From: an uncultured Paracoccaceae bacterium
GTDB taxonomy: Bacteria; Pseudomonadota; Alphaproteobacteria; Rhodobacterales; Rhodobacteraceae
Direction: 5' to 3'
Assembly (NCBI GenBank): GCA_947500005.1
Contig: CANMQJ010000005.1
Span: 186,001 to 250,000, forward strand
Length of the DNA: 64,000 nt
Positions 46,973 to 54,443 of this stretch are shown one piece after another; the stretch's first letter is position 1; the number at the start of each line of letters is the position of its first letter. The translations under genes and the position numbers were made by a program. The notes under the pieces are model-generated. The model was not told the DNA's origin and did no database searches. It worked only from the letters and a program-made list of their open reading frames with translations.

Positions 46973-47098
46973 TCAGGATAGCACGCAGCCCGCGACAGGA
47001 GCAAACCGGTAGACCCGCGCCCCTTCGGGTGCCGGAAACGGCATTGCGAGTCGCGGATGGGGAAGATCGGTCGTTGGCGCCCCCCTAGACCGTCAGTC

Positions 47099-48007
47099 AT
47101 GCAGATCGCAGACGCCCAGACACCGATGCGTGCCAGCTTGTTCATGGTGGCCGCCATGGCCATCATCGGCGTGATCGACAATTATGTCATCCGGCTGGCC
47201 GAGACAATCGGGCTGTGGCAGTTCCACCTGACCCGCGCCGCGATGATGTTTCCGCTCGTCATGCTCATGGCGGCGTTGGGACTGGGTGGATTGCGCCCCC
47301 GCAGACTCTGGGCCGTCGCGCTGCGCAGCCTGTTGCTTGCCACCGCGATGCTGTTCTACTTCAGCGCGCTCGCGCTGATGCCCATCGCGCAGGCTTTGGC
47401 GGGGCTCTTCACTTCGCCGATATTCGTGCTGATCCTGACGGCCCTGGGCCTGCGCCAGAAAGTCGGGCCCGGGCGCGTAGTGGCGGTGGCACTGGGCTTC
47501 ACCGGTATCCTTTGCGTGCTGCAGCCCGATCCGTCCAATTTCGACCTCCTGACGCTCGTGCCCATGGCAGGGGGATTTTTCTACGCCCTGGCCGCGATCT
47601 GTACCCGCAGCCTCTGCGCCCAGGAAAGCACGGTGTCGTTGTTGGGCGGCATGGTGCTGACATTGGGGGCGATGGGCGCTCTGGGCCTGGCCGCGATGGC
47701 GCTCTGGCCGATGGAGGCTTTGCCGGGTGCGGGCGGTTTCGTGACCCGCGGCTGGATCTGGCCGATGGACCGTGCGCTTCCCTATGTGATCCTGCAGGCG
47801 GTAGGCTCGGTCACGGCGGTCTTCATGCTGATCAAGGCCTACCAGTTGGGCGAGCCCTCGCATGTGGCTGTGTTCGAGTACACGGTGATGATCTTTGGTC
47901 CGTTCTATGCCTGGTACGCCTTCGGACAGCCGGTCGGGCCGTGGCAACTGGCGGGGATCGGTCTGATCGTGTTGGCTGGCAGCATCATCGCGTTGCGCAC
48001 GCGCTAG
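47099..48007 (+). CDS. DMT superfamily (EamA) transporter
   Basis: A 302-residue membrane protein with about ten helices and two EamA repeats. MRASLFMVAAMAIIGVIDNYVI opens the first, and VPMAGGFFYALAAICTR the second. AYQLGEPSHVAVFEYTVMIFGPFYAW is the typical last-repeat segment of S-adenosylmethionine-carrier/RhaT-like exporters. The substrate is unknown. No clear ribosome site precedes ATG 47099, and ATG 47057 is an in-frame alternative. It differs from the DMT gene at 37004 and is not a recent duplicate. Confidence 0.86.
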   Translation: MQIADAQTPMRASLFMVAAMAIIGVIDNYVIRLAETIGLWQFHLTRAAMMFPLVMLMAALGLGGLRPRRLWAVALRSLLLATAMLFYFSALALMPIAQALAGLFTSPIFVLILTALGLRQKVGPGRVVAVALGFTGILCVLQPDPSNFDLLTLVPMAGGFFYALAAICTRSLCAQESTVSLLGGMVLTLGAMGALGLAAMALWPMEALPGAGGFVTRGWIWPMDRALPYVILQAVGSVTAVFMLIKAYQLGEPSHVAVFEYTVMIFGPFYAWYAFGQPVGPWQLAGIGLIVLAGSIIALRTR

Positions 48008-48045
48008 GCTTTTCAAGCTGCAAGGCCCGGTCTAGCCTGCGCTCC

Positions 48046-48693
48046 ATGATCATCTCGCCCGGTCGCGGTTACGTCTTTGTCCACATCCCCAAGACGGGCG
48101 GCACATCGCTCGCGCTCGCGTTGGAGGCGCGCGCGATGAAGGACGATATCCTGCTGGGGGACACGCCCAAGGCCAAGCGGCGGCGCCACCGTGTCAAGGG
48201 GGTTCAGAGCCGGGGACGCCTTTGGAAACACGCTACCTTGGCCGATATCGACGGGCTGTTGACGACGCAGGAGCTGTCGCGCCTCTTCGCCTTCACTCTG
48301 GTGCGCAATCCTTGGGATCGTGCGGTCAGCTATTACCACTGGCTTCGCAAGCAACGTTTCGACCACCCCGCCGTAGCACTGGCCCGGCAGGTGGAGTTCG
48401 AGCGCTTCGTGACTCATCCCGAAACGCTGGCTGCCTTTGCAGCAACGCCTGCACGCCATTACATGACACGGTCCGACGGCGTGGAGCAGTGCACGGCCTA
48501 TATCCGCATCGAACGGTTTGACGAGGATGCCGCACCGCTGGTTGCGCATCTGGGCTTTACCCTCGAGATGCCGCATCTCAACCGGTCCGAGCGTGGGCGG
48601 GACCATCGCCCGTATTACTCGGCGCATAGCGCGCGGATACTGGCCGAAGCCTGTGCCGAGGATATTGCGCGGTTCGGGTATTCTTTTGAATGA
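48046..48693 (+). CDS. Sulfotransferase family protein
   Basis: A 215-residue sulfotransferase of the Sulfotransfer_2-like type. The 5'-phosphosulfate loop is FVHIPKTGGTSLA (residues about 11-23), and the 3'-phosphate motif is LVRNPWDRAVSYYHWL (about 85-100). Both bind PAPS. The acceptor, probably a carbohydrate or small molecule, is unknown. The gene follows the DMT transporter by 38 bp on the same strand and could be cotranscribed. ATG 48046 lies in a weak ribosome-site context. Confidence 0.9.
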   Translation: MIISPGRGYVFVHIPKTGGTSLALALEARAMKDDILLGDTPKAKRRRHRVKGVQSRGRLWKHATLADIDGLLTTQELSRLFAFTLVRNPWDRAVSYYHWLRKQRFDHPAVALARQVEFERFVTHPETLAAFAATPARHYMTRSDGVEQCTAYIRIERFDEDAAPLVAHLGFTLEMPHLNRSERGRDHRPYYSAHSARILAEACAEDIARFGYSFE

Positions 48694-48878
48694 GGTGCTT
48701 TCGTTTCCGTTGACCGTCCAATCCCGTGTCGCCCCTCAGATTGTCCTCAATTGCCGAAACATTGCCACAATCATGCCCCGGTCCCGGCACAGTGAGGGCA
48801 TCCGAATCGGGCTTGCTCACTCCCACAGGTTGAACACGGCGAGACACCACTTGCTGCTGCCACAGGAAAGGACAAGGC

Positions 48879-49592
48879 GTGTTCGGATGGTTGGAGAACC
48901 GGGCGGTGAAAACCCGGTGTGACATGGTGCCAGACATGGCAACCGAAGGGCTGCTTATCACGGGCCAGACCGGCCTGTTGGCCGGAACGCAGGTGGCGTC
49001 GAACCTGGGCTGGCGCGCGGTCGAGGATCTGCGGGTCGGGGAAAAGGTTCTGACCTTCGATCACGCGATGCAGACCGTGACCGACATCCAGCGCGAACGA
49101 CTCGTCTTTCCCAGTCATGCGCTGCCTGACGACAGACTTCCGGTCCATGTGCCCCAGGGGGCGCTGTTCAACCGCCGTGACCTGTGGCTCATGCCGGAGC
49201 AGGGAATGCTGATCGAATGCGAGGCCGTGAATGACGCGGTGGGCGATCCCTATGCCGTGGTTCCCGCAAGGCTTCTGCGTGGTCTGCGCGGCATCCAGAC
49301 CGGCCGTCCCGCGGAGACGGTCGAGGTCGTGACCCTTGCCTTTGCCCAGGACGAGGTCGTCTATGTCGAAGGCGGAATGCTGGCCTATTGCCCGCATCCG
49401 GTTCAACTCTTCACGGACGAGGGACATCCTCAGTCCCCGCTTTACGACAGGGTCGATGGCCGGGCGGCCCGCTTCCTGATGAAATGCCTCCGGGAGGATG
49501 ATGACATCCGCGCGGTGGCCTCGCCGCCCGAATGCCTGCCCCCCGGTATTCCCGACGGACCGGTCCGGCCAACCCGCCCTGCCATGGCCTGA
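48879..49592 (+). CDS. Hint-domain protein (second)
   Basis: A 237-residue protein that is almost entirely a Hint_2-type domain: TGLLAGTQVASNLGWRAVEDLRVGEKVLTFDH, then FPSHALPDDRLPVHVP and LMPEQGMLIECEAVND. The usual first-position Cys is replaced, since GLLAGTQV stands where CFTPGT is expected, so self-cleavage is doubtful. The start is GTG 48879 after an AAGGACAAGG site. An isolated GTG start and a terminator at 49636-49671 suggest a single-gene unit. Compare the Hint protein at 4332. Confidence 0.78.
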   Translation: MFGWLENRAVKTRCDMVPDMATEGLLITGQTGLLAGTQVASNLGWRAVEDLRVGEKVLTFDHAMQTVTDIQRERLVFPSHALPDDRLPVHVPQGALFNRRDLWLMPEQGMLIECEAVNDAVGDPYAVVPARLLRGLRGIQTGRPAETVEVVTLAFAQDEVVYVEGGMLAYCPHPVQLFTDEGHPQSPLYDRVDGRAARFLMKCLREDDDIRAVASPPECLPPGIPDGPVRPTRPAMA

Positions 49593-49635
49593 GTTTTGGA
49601 TTTACGGAGAGACTACCCCCCTCGGTCTCCCCTTC

Positions 49636-49671
49636 GGCCGGCGCTCCGTTTCTGGGCGTCGGCCTCTTTTT
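49636..49671 (+). terminator. Terminator after the second Hint gene
   Basis: GGCCGGCG (49636-49643) pairs with CGTCGGCC (49657-49664), with one G-T wobble, around a 13-base loop. TCTTTTT follows. It lies 44 bp past the Hint stop and just before the convergent DUF6476 gene. Confidence 0.6.
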
Positions 49672-49679
49672 GGCCTCAC

Positions 49680-50003
49680 CTAGTCCGAAGTGGCGTCGGC
49701 ATTCTCAAGCAGGATTTCCTGCCGTAGCCGCCCGGTCGTCTTGTCGAAGATCAGGATTCGGGCATCATCCGTCACCACCGCGTACCAGTTCGGCCCAATG
49801 GTCAGCGCCTGCGCCCGCGCTCCGTCCGGCAGATCGATCTCTTCGGGCAAGGTCGGTGTCCGGTCCGACAGACGGATGACAATCAGTGCGAAGGTCAGTA
49901 TGACCCCTCCGATCATCACTGCCGTGAGGAGCATCACCATTCGCCGCAACAGGCGGATCTGGGGCGTCTCGACCGGCTCGGGCAAATCGGAATTTTCGGA
50001 CAT
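49680..50003 (-). CDS. DUF6476 family small membrane protein
   Basis: A 107-residue protein with one transmembrane helix (MVMLLTAVMIGGVILTFALIVIRL) after a short acidic N-tail, and a C-terminal periplasmic or cytoplasmic domain resembling a beta-propeller blade (NWYAVVTDDARILIFDKTTG). It is a family common in Rhodobacteraceae next to the pseudouridine synthase and rpoH, with unknown function. Its ATG is the complement of the neighbour's ATG: the shared CATG at 50001-50004 makes the two genes overlap head to head by 2 bp. Confidence 0.85.
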   Translation of the reverse strand: MSENSDLPEPVETPQIRLLRRMVMLLTAVMIGGVILTFALIVIRLSDRTPTLPEEIDLPDGARAQALTIGPNWYAVVTDDARILIFDKTTGRLRQEILLENADATSD

Positions 50004-51051
50004 GGGCACCCGCAGGATAGAGTTCACGATCGCGGCCGCACCGCCGCCCCGTCTTGATAAGGCGCTTTCCCGCGATGTGCCAGAAGAGGAGGCGCTGTCG
50101 CGGACACGGTTGGCGCGGCTGATCGCCGAGGGGGCCGTCCGGGTCAACGGCGCGATCCTCTGCGACCCCAAGGCGAGGGTCGAGGAAGGTGCGCAGGTGA
50201 GCATCGAACTGGCCGAGGCACAGGACAGCCACATCGGCCCTGAGGCGATTGCCCTGACCATTCTCTACGAGGATGACGACCTGATCGTCGTGGACAAGCC
50301 TGCGGGCATGGTCGTGCACCCGGCGCCGGGCACGCCCTCGGGCACTCTGGTCAACGCATTGTTGCATCATTGCGGCGACGATCTGTCCGGCGTCGGCGGT
50401 GTGAAGCGTCCCGGAATCGTCCACCGGATCGACAAGGAAACCAGCGGCCTTCTGGTCGTGGCCAAGAGCGACGCGGCCCATCACGGACTGGCCGACCAAT
50501 TCGCCGCCCACAGTGTCGAGCGGCACTACCGCGCGTTCTGCTATGGCGTCCCCGACGCGGGCGATCCCCGCCTGCGCGGCGTGCGCGGCGCAAGCTTCGA
50601 GCCCGGTAACGTACTGCGCTTGACCACTCAGATCGCACGCCATCGTACCGATCGCCAGAAACAGGCGGTGACGTTCCACGGCGGCAAACACGCGGTCACC
50701 CGCGCCAAGGTGTTGGAGCAATTCGGATCGCCCCCGGTCGTGGCCCTGCTCGATTGCTGGCTGGAAACCGGACGGACGCACCAGATCCGGGTTCACATGG
50801 CTCATGCCGGCCATGCGCTGATCGGCGATCCGGTCTATGGCGGAAAGCGGCGTCTGCCGGCCCGCGCCTTGCTCGCGGCCGGCCTTCAGGCAGCCGAGAC
50901 GTTCCCCAGGCAGGCCCTGCATGCGGCGGTTCTGGGCTTCGATCATCCGGTGACCGGCGAAAACCTGCGCTTCGAGAGCCCGCTCCCACGCGACATGGAG
51001 TTGCTCCTGCACGCGCTTCGGGGCGAAAATCAGCCGAAAGACTCGGGCTAG
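50002..51051 (+). CDS. RluA family pseudouridine synthase
   Basis: A 349-residue RNA pseudouridine synthase. The N-terminal S4-type domain contains RLARLIAEGAVRVNGA (about 36-51). The catalytic Asp is in HRIDKETSGLLVVAKS, and GRTHQIRVHMAHAGHALIGDPVYG is the second family motif. It resembles RluD, which modifies 23S rRNA helix 69, but RluC-type activity cannot be excluded. The start at 50002 overlaps the divergent DUF6476 start. The 3' end lies 133 bp before rpoH. Confidence 0.92.
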   Translation: MGTRRIEFTIAAAPPPRLDKALSRDVPEEEALSRTRLARLIAEGAVRVNGAILCDPKARVEEGAQVSIELAEAQDSHIGPEAIALTILYEDDDLIVVDKPAGMVVHPAPGTPSGTLVNALLHHCGDDLSGVGGVKRPGIVHRIDKETSGLLVVAKSDAAHHGLADQFAAHSVERHYRAFCYGVPDAGDPRLRGVRGASFEPGNVLRLTTQIARHRTDRQKQAVTFHGGKHAVTRAKVLEQFGSPPVVALLDCWLETGRTHQIRVHMAHAGHALIGDPVYGGKRRLPARALLAAGLQAAETFPRQALHAAVLGFDHPVTGENLRFESPLPRDMELLLHALRGENQPKDSG

Positions 51052-51112
51052 CGACGGAAGGCGGCAACGGATTCGTTCAATAAACGTTGATCATCATATG
51101 GCGGCTGACGCT

Positions 51113-51141
51113 CTTGAAAGCGGATGATAGCGGTCACATAT
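51113..51141 (+). promoter_or_regulatory. Candidate sigma-32-type promoter of rpoH
   Basis: CTTGAA (51113-51118) is followed after 16 bases by CACATAT (51135-51141), close to the CTTGAA-N13/17-CCCATNT heat-shock consensus. It is 43 bases before the rpoH ATG and would allow autoregulation, as known for Caulobacter rpoH. A weaker ECF-like pair, GCAAC at 51064 and CGTT at 51085, lies further upstream. Confidence 0.4.
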
Positions 51142-51183
51142 GGCATGTTAAAGCCTTATACATTTAAGGAGGGACAAGGGACG

Positions 51184-52080
51184 ATGGCAAATTATGGAAA
51201 TCTTCCGGCGCCGACGCCCGAAGGCGGGCTGAATCGCTACATGCAGGAAATCCGCAAGTTTCCCCTTCTGGAACCGGAAGAGGAATACATGCTGGCCAAA
51301 CGCTGGGTAGAGGCCGAGGACACCGAGGCCGCGCACAAGCTGGTCACGAGCCACCTGCGGCTGGCCGCCAAGATCGCCATGGGCTACCGCGGGTATGGAC
51401 TGCCCCAGGCCGAGGTGATCTCGGAGGCGAATGTCGGCCTGATGCAGGCGGTCAAACGCTTCGATCCCGAAAAGGGATTCCGCCTGGCGACCTATGCGAT
51501 GTGGTGGATCCGGGCGTCGATCCAAGAATATATCCTGCGGTCGTGGAGCCTTGTGAAGCTGGGCACGACTTCGGCGCAGAAGAAGCTTTTCTTCAACCTG
51601 CGCAAGGCCAAGGCGCGGATCGGCGCGCTTGAGGAGGGCGACCTGCGCCCGGAAAACGTCAAGCAGATCGCCACGGATCTGGGCGTGACCGAGGAAGAGG
51701 TCATCAGCATGAACCGGCGGATGTCGGGCGGCGATGCCTCGCTCAACGCCACGGTCGGCTCCGAGGGCGAAGGTTCGATGCAGTGGCAGGACTGGCTGGA
51801 GGACGAAGAGGCCAACCAGGCCGAGGATTACGAGGCGCGCGACGAGCTTGAGGCGCGCCGCGAATTGCTGGCCGCCGCGCTTGACGTGCTCAACGACCGC
51901 GAAAAGGACATCCTCACCCAGCGGCGGTTGATGGACCAGCCGGTGACGCTCGAGGATCTGAGCGGCCAGTACAATGTCAGCCGCGAACGGATTCGCCAGA
52001 TCGAGGTTCGTGCCTTCGAGAAGCTGCAGAAACGGATGCGCGAGCTTGCGCGCGAAAAGGGCATGCTCAGCGCGGTCTGA
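51184..52080 (+). CDS. rpoH: RNA polymerase sigma-32 factor
   Basis: A 298-residue heat-shock sigma factor. Region 1.2-2.1 begins LNRYMQEIRKFPLLEPEEEY. Regions 2.3-2.4 contain FRLATYAMWWIRASIQEYI. The RpoH box is QKKLFFNLRK (about residues 130-140). Region 4.2 is NVSRERIRQIEVRAFEKLQ. The sequence fits the RpoHI group of Rhodobacteraceae, which often have a second copy (RpoHII). ATG 51184 has AGGAGGG upstream; earlier in-frame ATGs at 51124 and 51145 lack support. Confidence 0.95.
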   Translation: MANYGNLPAPTPEGGLNRYMQEIRKFPLLEPEEEYMLAKRWVEAEDTEAAHKLVTSHLRLAAKIAMGYRGYGLPQAEVISEANVGLMQAVKRFDPEKGFRLATYAMWWIRASIQEYILRSWSLVKLGTTSAQKKLFFNLRKAKARIGALEEGDLRPENVKQIATDLGVTEEEVISMNRRMSGGDASLNATVGSEGEGSMQWQDWLEDEEANQAEDYEARDELEARRELLAAALDVLNDREKDILTQRRLMDQPVTLEDLSGQYNVSRERIRQIEVRAFEKLQKRMRELAREKGMLSAV

Positions 52081-52104
52081 TCCGCCTTAAGCTGTGCACG
52101 GCAC

Positions 52105-52134
52105 AAGCCCGGTCGGTTCACCGGCCGGGCTTTT
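52105..52134 (+). terminator. Rho-independent terminator of rpoH
   Basis: AGCCCGG-TCGG (52106-52116) pairs with CCGG-CCGGGCT (52121-52131) around TTCA, with TTTT following. The hairpin ends 54 bp past the rpoH stop and 41 bp before the trmO start. Confidence 0.85.
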
Positions 52135-52174
52135 GTGTCTGGCGTCTGATGCCGCGTCGAGGCACTCTCGGCGC

Positions 52175-52657
52175 ATGGACGATATCCGTGAAAACGAGAT
52201 CCGCATCCGCGTGCCGCCCTGTGCGAATGCTTCGCTGACTTTCATCGGCAAGATTCTCACGCCTTGGCCGGATCGCGACAGCTGTCCCCGCCAGGGGCGG
52301 TTGGACGGACCTGAATGTCGGCTCGTGCTTGCTCCCGAGTGGCAGCCCGCCCTGGCGGGGTTGGAGGCCTATGAGAAGATCGACGTGCTCTACTGGCTCG
52401 ACCGCAGTCGCCGGGATCTTGTCACGCAGAGTCCCAAAAGCGACGGCACGACGACCGGGACCTTTGCCTTGCGATCGCCCGTGCGCCCGAACCCGATCGG
52501 GTTGTCCAAGGTGCGGCTTGTGCGGATCGAGGACGGGGAGGTGATCGTGCGCGGGCTCGACTGTATCGACGGTACCCCGCTTCTGGACATCAAGCCGGAT
52601 CGCTGCGCGTTTACCCCTGCTGCGCCGCCGAAACCCGGCGGGCGGCCGGAGGACTAG
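52175..52657 (+). CDS. trmO: tRNA (t6A37)-N6-methyltransferase TrmO-like protein
   Basis: A 160-residue TsaA-like beta-barrel enzyme (PF01980), which uses S-adenosylmethionine to methylate N6-threonylcarbamoyladenosine at tRNA position 37. The core motif RSPVRPNPIGLSKVRLV is intact, as is GLDCIDGTPLLDIKPD. It lacks the C-terminal extension of longer members. ATG 52175 is the first reasonable start after the rpoH terminator. The 3' end overlaps the convergent tpiA stop by 4 bp (52654-52657). Confidence 0.9.
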   Translation: MDDIRENEIRIRVPPCANASLTFIGKILTPWPDRDSCPRQGRLDGPECRLVLAPEWQPALAGLEAYEKIDVLYWLDRSRRDLVTQSPKSDGTTTGTFALRSPVRPNPIGLSKVRLVRIEDGEVIVRGLDCIDGTPLLDIKPDRCAFTPAAPPKPGGRPED

Positions 52658-53403
52658 GCGCTTTCGAGCGCCTCCACGATCGGGGAGAAGTCATCGGCCT
52701 TGAGGCTGGCGCCGCCCACCAGTGCGCCGTCCACATCCGGCACGGCAAAGATCTCGGCAGCGTTGGAGGCCTTGACGGATCCGCCGTAGAGCAGCCGGAC
52801 CGAACGCCCCACGCCCGTGCCGAAACGCCGTTCCAGACGGGTCCGGATGAACCCGTGAACCTCACCTATCTCATTGGTATCAGGGACTTTTCCGGTTCCG
52901 ATGGCCCAGATCGGCTCATAGGCGATCACCAGCTGCTCGCCAGTGACAAGATCGGGGATCGAGCCCGAAAGCTGCCCCGCGATGATGTCGAGCGTGTTCG
53001 CCGCCTCGCGTTCCGACAGGCTTTCGCCGACGCAGATGATGGTGACAAGCCCGGCTTGCAGGGCGGCGCGGGCCTTGATGCGCACGGTCTCGTTGGTTTC
53101 GCCATGATCGGCGCGGCGTTCGGAATGGCCCAGGATGACGGCGGTTGCCCCAGCATCGCGCAGCATCTCGGCGCTGATGTCACCGGTATGGGCGCCTGTC
53201 GTTTCAGCGTGGCAATCCTGGCCACCGATGGCGATGGGGGTGTCGCGCAGGATGCGGGCGGCGCGGTCGATGAGCGTGGCGGGCGGGCAGACGAGGATAT
53301 CGACCGAGGGGTCGGGATGCGCCTTTGCCAGCGCTTCCAGTTGGGCCAGCGCGGGGCCGGTTCCGTTCATCTTCCAGTTGCCGGCCGCCAGTTTCCGCCG
53401 CAT
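52654..53403 (-). CDS. tpiA: Triose-phosphate isomerase
   Basis: A 249-residue TIM-barrel enzyme that interconverts glyceraldehyde-3-phosphate and dihydroxyacetone phosphate. Active-site residues are N9 and K11 (AAGNWKMNG), the His in VILGHSERR, and the Glu in VIAYEPIWAIGTG. The flexible loop region IGTGKVPD and the phosphate-binding LLYGGSVKASNA are present. It is a single gene between IscA-like and trmO genes. Confidence 0.96.
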   Translation of the reverse strand: MRRKLAAGNWKMNGTGPALAQLEALAKAHPDPSVDILVCPPATLIDRAARILRDTPIAIGGQDCHAETTGAHTGDISAEMLRDAGATAVILGHSERRADHGETNETVRIKARAALQAGLVTIICVGESLSEREAANTLDIIAGQLSGSIPDLVTGEQLVIAYEPIWAIGTGKVPDTNEIGEVHGFIRTRLERRFGTGVGRSVRLLYGGSVKASNAAEIFAVPDVDGALVGGASLKADDFSPIVEALESA

Positions 53404-53471
53404 GAGTTTCGCTCCCTATCCCTTTGATCTTGCAATAGCATCCGGGGCAGGGCGCGGCAATCGCAAGATCC

Positions 53472-53849
53472 TCAGCCGTTCTGACCCAGGGATTCGTCGA
53501 ACTTGATCGACTCGCCGCAACCGCAGGCTTCGGTGACGTTGGGATTGTTGAACCTGAAACCCGACTCGAGCAGCGAGACCTCGTAATCGATCTCGGTCCC
53601 GAAGAGGAACATCTGTGCCATGGGCGCGATCATCACGCGGGCGCCGTCCTGCTCGACCACTTCATCATGGGGATCGGCGGTATCGACATACTCCATCGTG
53701 TATTCCATGCCTGCGCAGCCGCCTTTCTTGACGCCGATGCGCAGCCCCGCATGGCCGCCCTTTTCCATCAGCTTGGCGATCTGGCCCGCGGCCTTGGGCG
53801 TCATCGTCACGGCTTGCTTGCCGGGTATGCCGAACATCGGTTTCTCCAT
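53472..53849 (-). CDS. A-type iron-sulfur carrier protein (IscA/SufA/ErpA family)
   Basis: A 125-residue HesB-type carrier of Fe-S clusters. The three conserved cysteines are C45 (KGGCAGMEY), C109 and C111 (EACGCGESI). A 10-residue N-terminal extension (MEKPMFGIPG) precedes the usual start. It lies 99 bp downstream of the DUF59/SufT gene on the same strand, which in Rhodobacteraceae often forms the tail of the SUF cluster. No sufBCDS genes are present here, so this pair is detached. ErpA and SufA roles cannot be separated by sequence alone. Confidence 0.9.
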   Translation of the reverse strand: MEKPMFGIPGKQAVTMTPKAAGQIAKLMEKGGHAGLRIGVKKGGCAGMEYTMEYVDTADPHDEVVEQDGARVMIAPMAQMFLFGTEIDYEVSLLESGFRFNNPNVTEACGCGESIKFDESLGQNG

Positions 53850-53948
53850 CCTCGCGCGTTACACCCAATCTAGGCGGGCGCGGTCCGTGGCTCAAGGGTC
53901 GTTGGCTGAGGTCCAGTCAACGCATTGATTTCAATTGTGTTTTCGGCC

Positions 53949-54311
53949 TCACATGAAGCCGAGTTCAAGCCGCGCCTCGTCGGACATCATTTCCATTCCC
54001 CAGGGCGGCTCCCAGGTCAGTTCCACGTCGACCTGCTTGACGCCGGCGATGGGCTCCACCGCGTCGGCGACCCAGCCGGGCATGTCGCCGGCCACCGGAC
54101 AGCCCGGCGCGGTCAGCGTCATGACGACCTTCACTTCGTTTTCCTGAGTTATATCAATCGTATAGATTAGGCCAAGCTCGTAGATGTTGACCGGGATCTC
54201 GGGGTCGTAGACCGTGCGGCATGCCTCCACGACCTGTTCGTAGAGGGGATGATCCACGGTGGAGGGTGCGATCAGGGGCGCACCTTCGAGAGGTTCGGTC
54301 GCTTGCGTCAT
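53949..54311 (-). CDS. sufT: SufT-type iron-sulfur assembly protein (DUF59)
   Basis: A 120-residue MIP18/DUF59 protein that helps deliver Fe-S clusters. The family motif DPEIPVNIYELGLIY (residues 36-50) and the Cys in LTAPGCPVAGDMP (C71) are present, as is the C-terminal WEPPWGMEMMSDEAR. It is followed by the IscA-type gene. The upstream region has a TATATA -10 and two tandem 16-bp elements, suggesting dedicated control. Confidence 0.93.
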   Translation of the reverse strand: MTQATEPLEGAPLIAPSTVDHPLYEQVVEACRTVYDPEIPVNIYELGLIYTIDITQENEVKVVMTLTAPGCPVAGDMPGWVADAVEPIAGVKQVDVELTWEPPWGMEMMSDEARLELGFM

Positions 54312-54341
54312 GGGGTCCTCGGTCTCCTGTATCCGAGTGAT

Positions 54342-54370
54342 TATATAGGGTTTGAGGCATGGATCGTCCA
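54342..54370 (-). promoter_or_regulatory. Candidate promoter of the sufT operon
   Basis: On the minus strand, TGGACG (54370-54365) and TATATA (54347-54342) are 17 bases apart. The -10 region is one of few AT-rich spots nearby. It would start transcription about 25 bases before the sufT ATG at 54311. Confidence 0.4.
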
Positions 54371-54389
54371 GTGCGCGCAGACGCGAGTT

Positions 54390-54437
54390 TTGACCGTTTT
54401 GTACATTGCCCCAAGGGGCGATTGACCGTCTTGTACA
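54390..54437. repeat. Tandem 16-bp direct repeats flanking a small palindrome
   Basis: TTGACCGTTTTGTACA (54390-54405) and TTGACCGTCTTGTACA (54422-54437) differ at one base and are offset by exactly 32 bp, about three helical turns. Between them lies GCCCC-AA-GGGGC (54408-54419). They sit 20 bp upstream of the candidate sufT promoter and downstream of the mscS stop. This is a likely protein-binding site. The regulator is unknown. Confidence 0.6.
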
Positions 54438-54443
54438 ATTTTT

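Noticed and set aside
37004..48007. The two DMT transporters (37004 and 47099) as a duplicated pair
   Set aside because: Their sequences share only the general EamA pattern, and flanking genes do not match, so no segmental duplication is supported.
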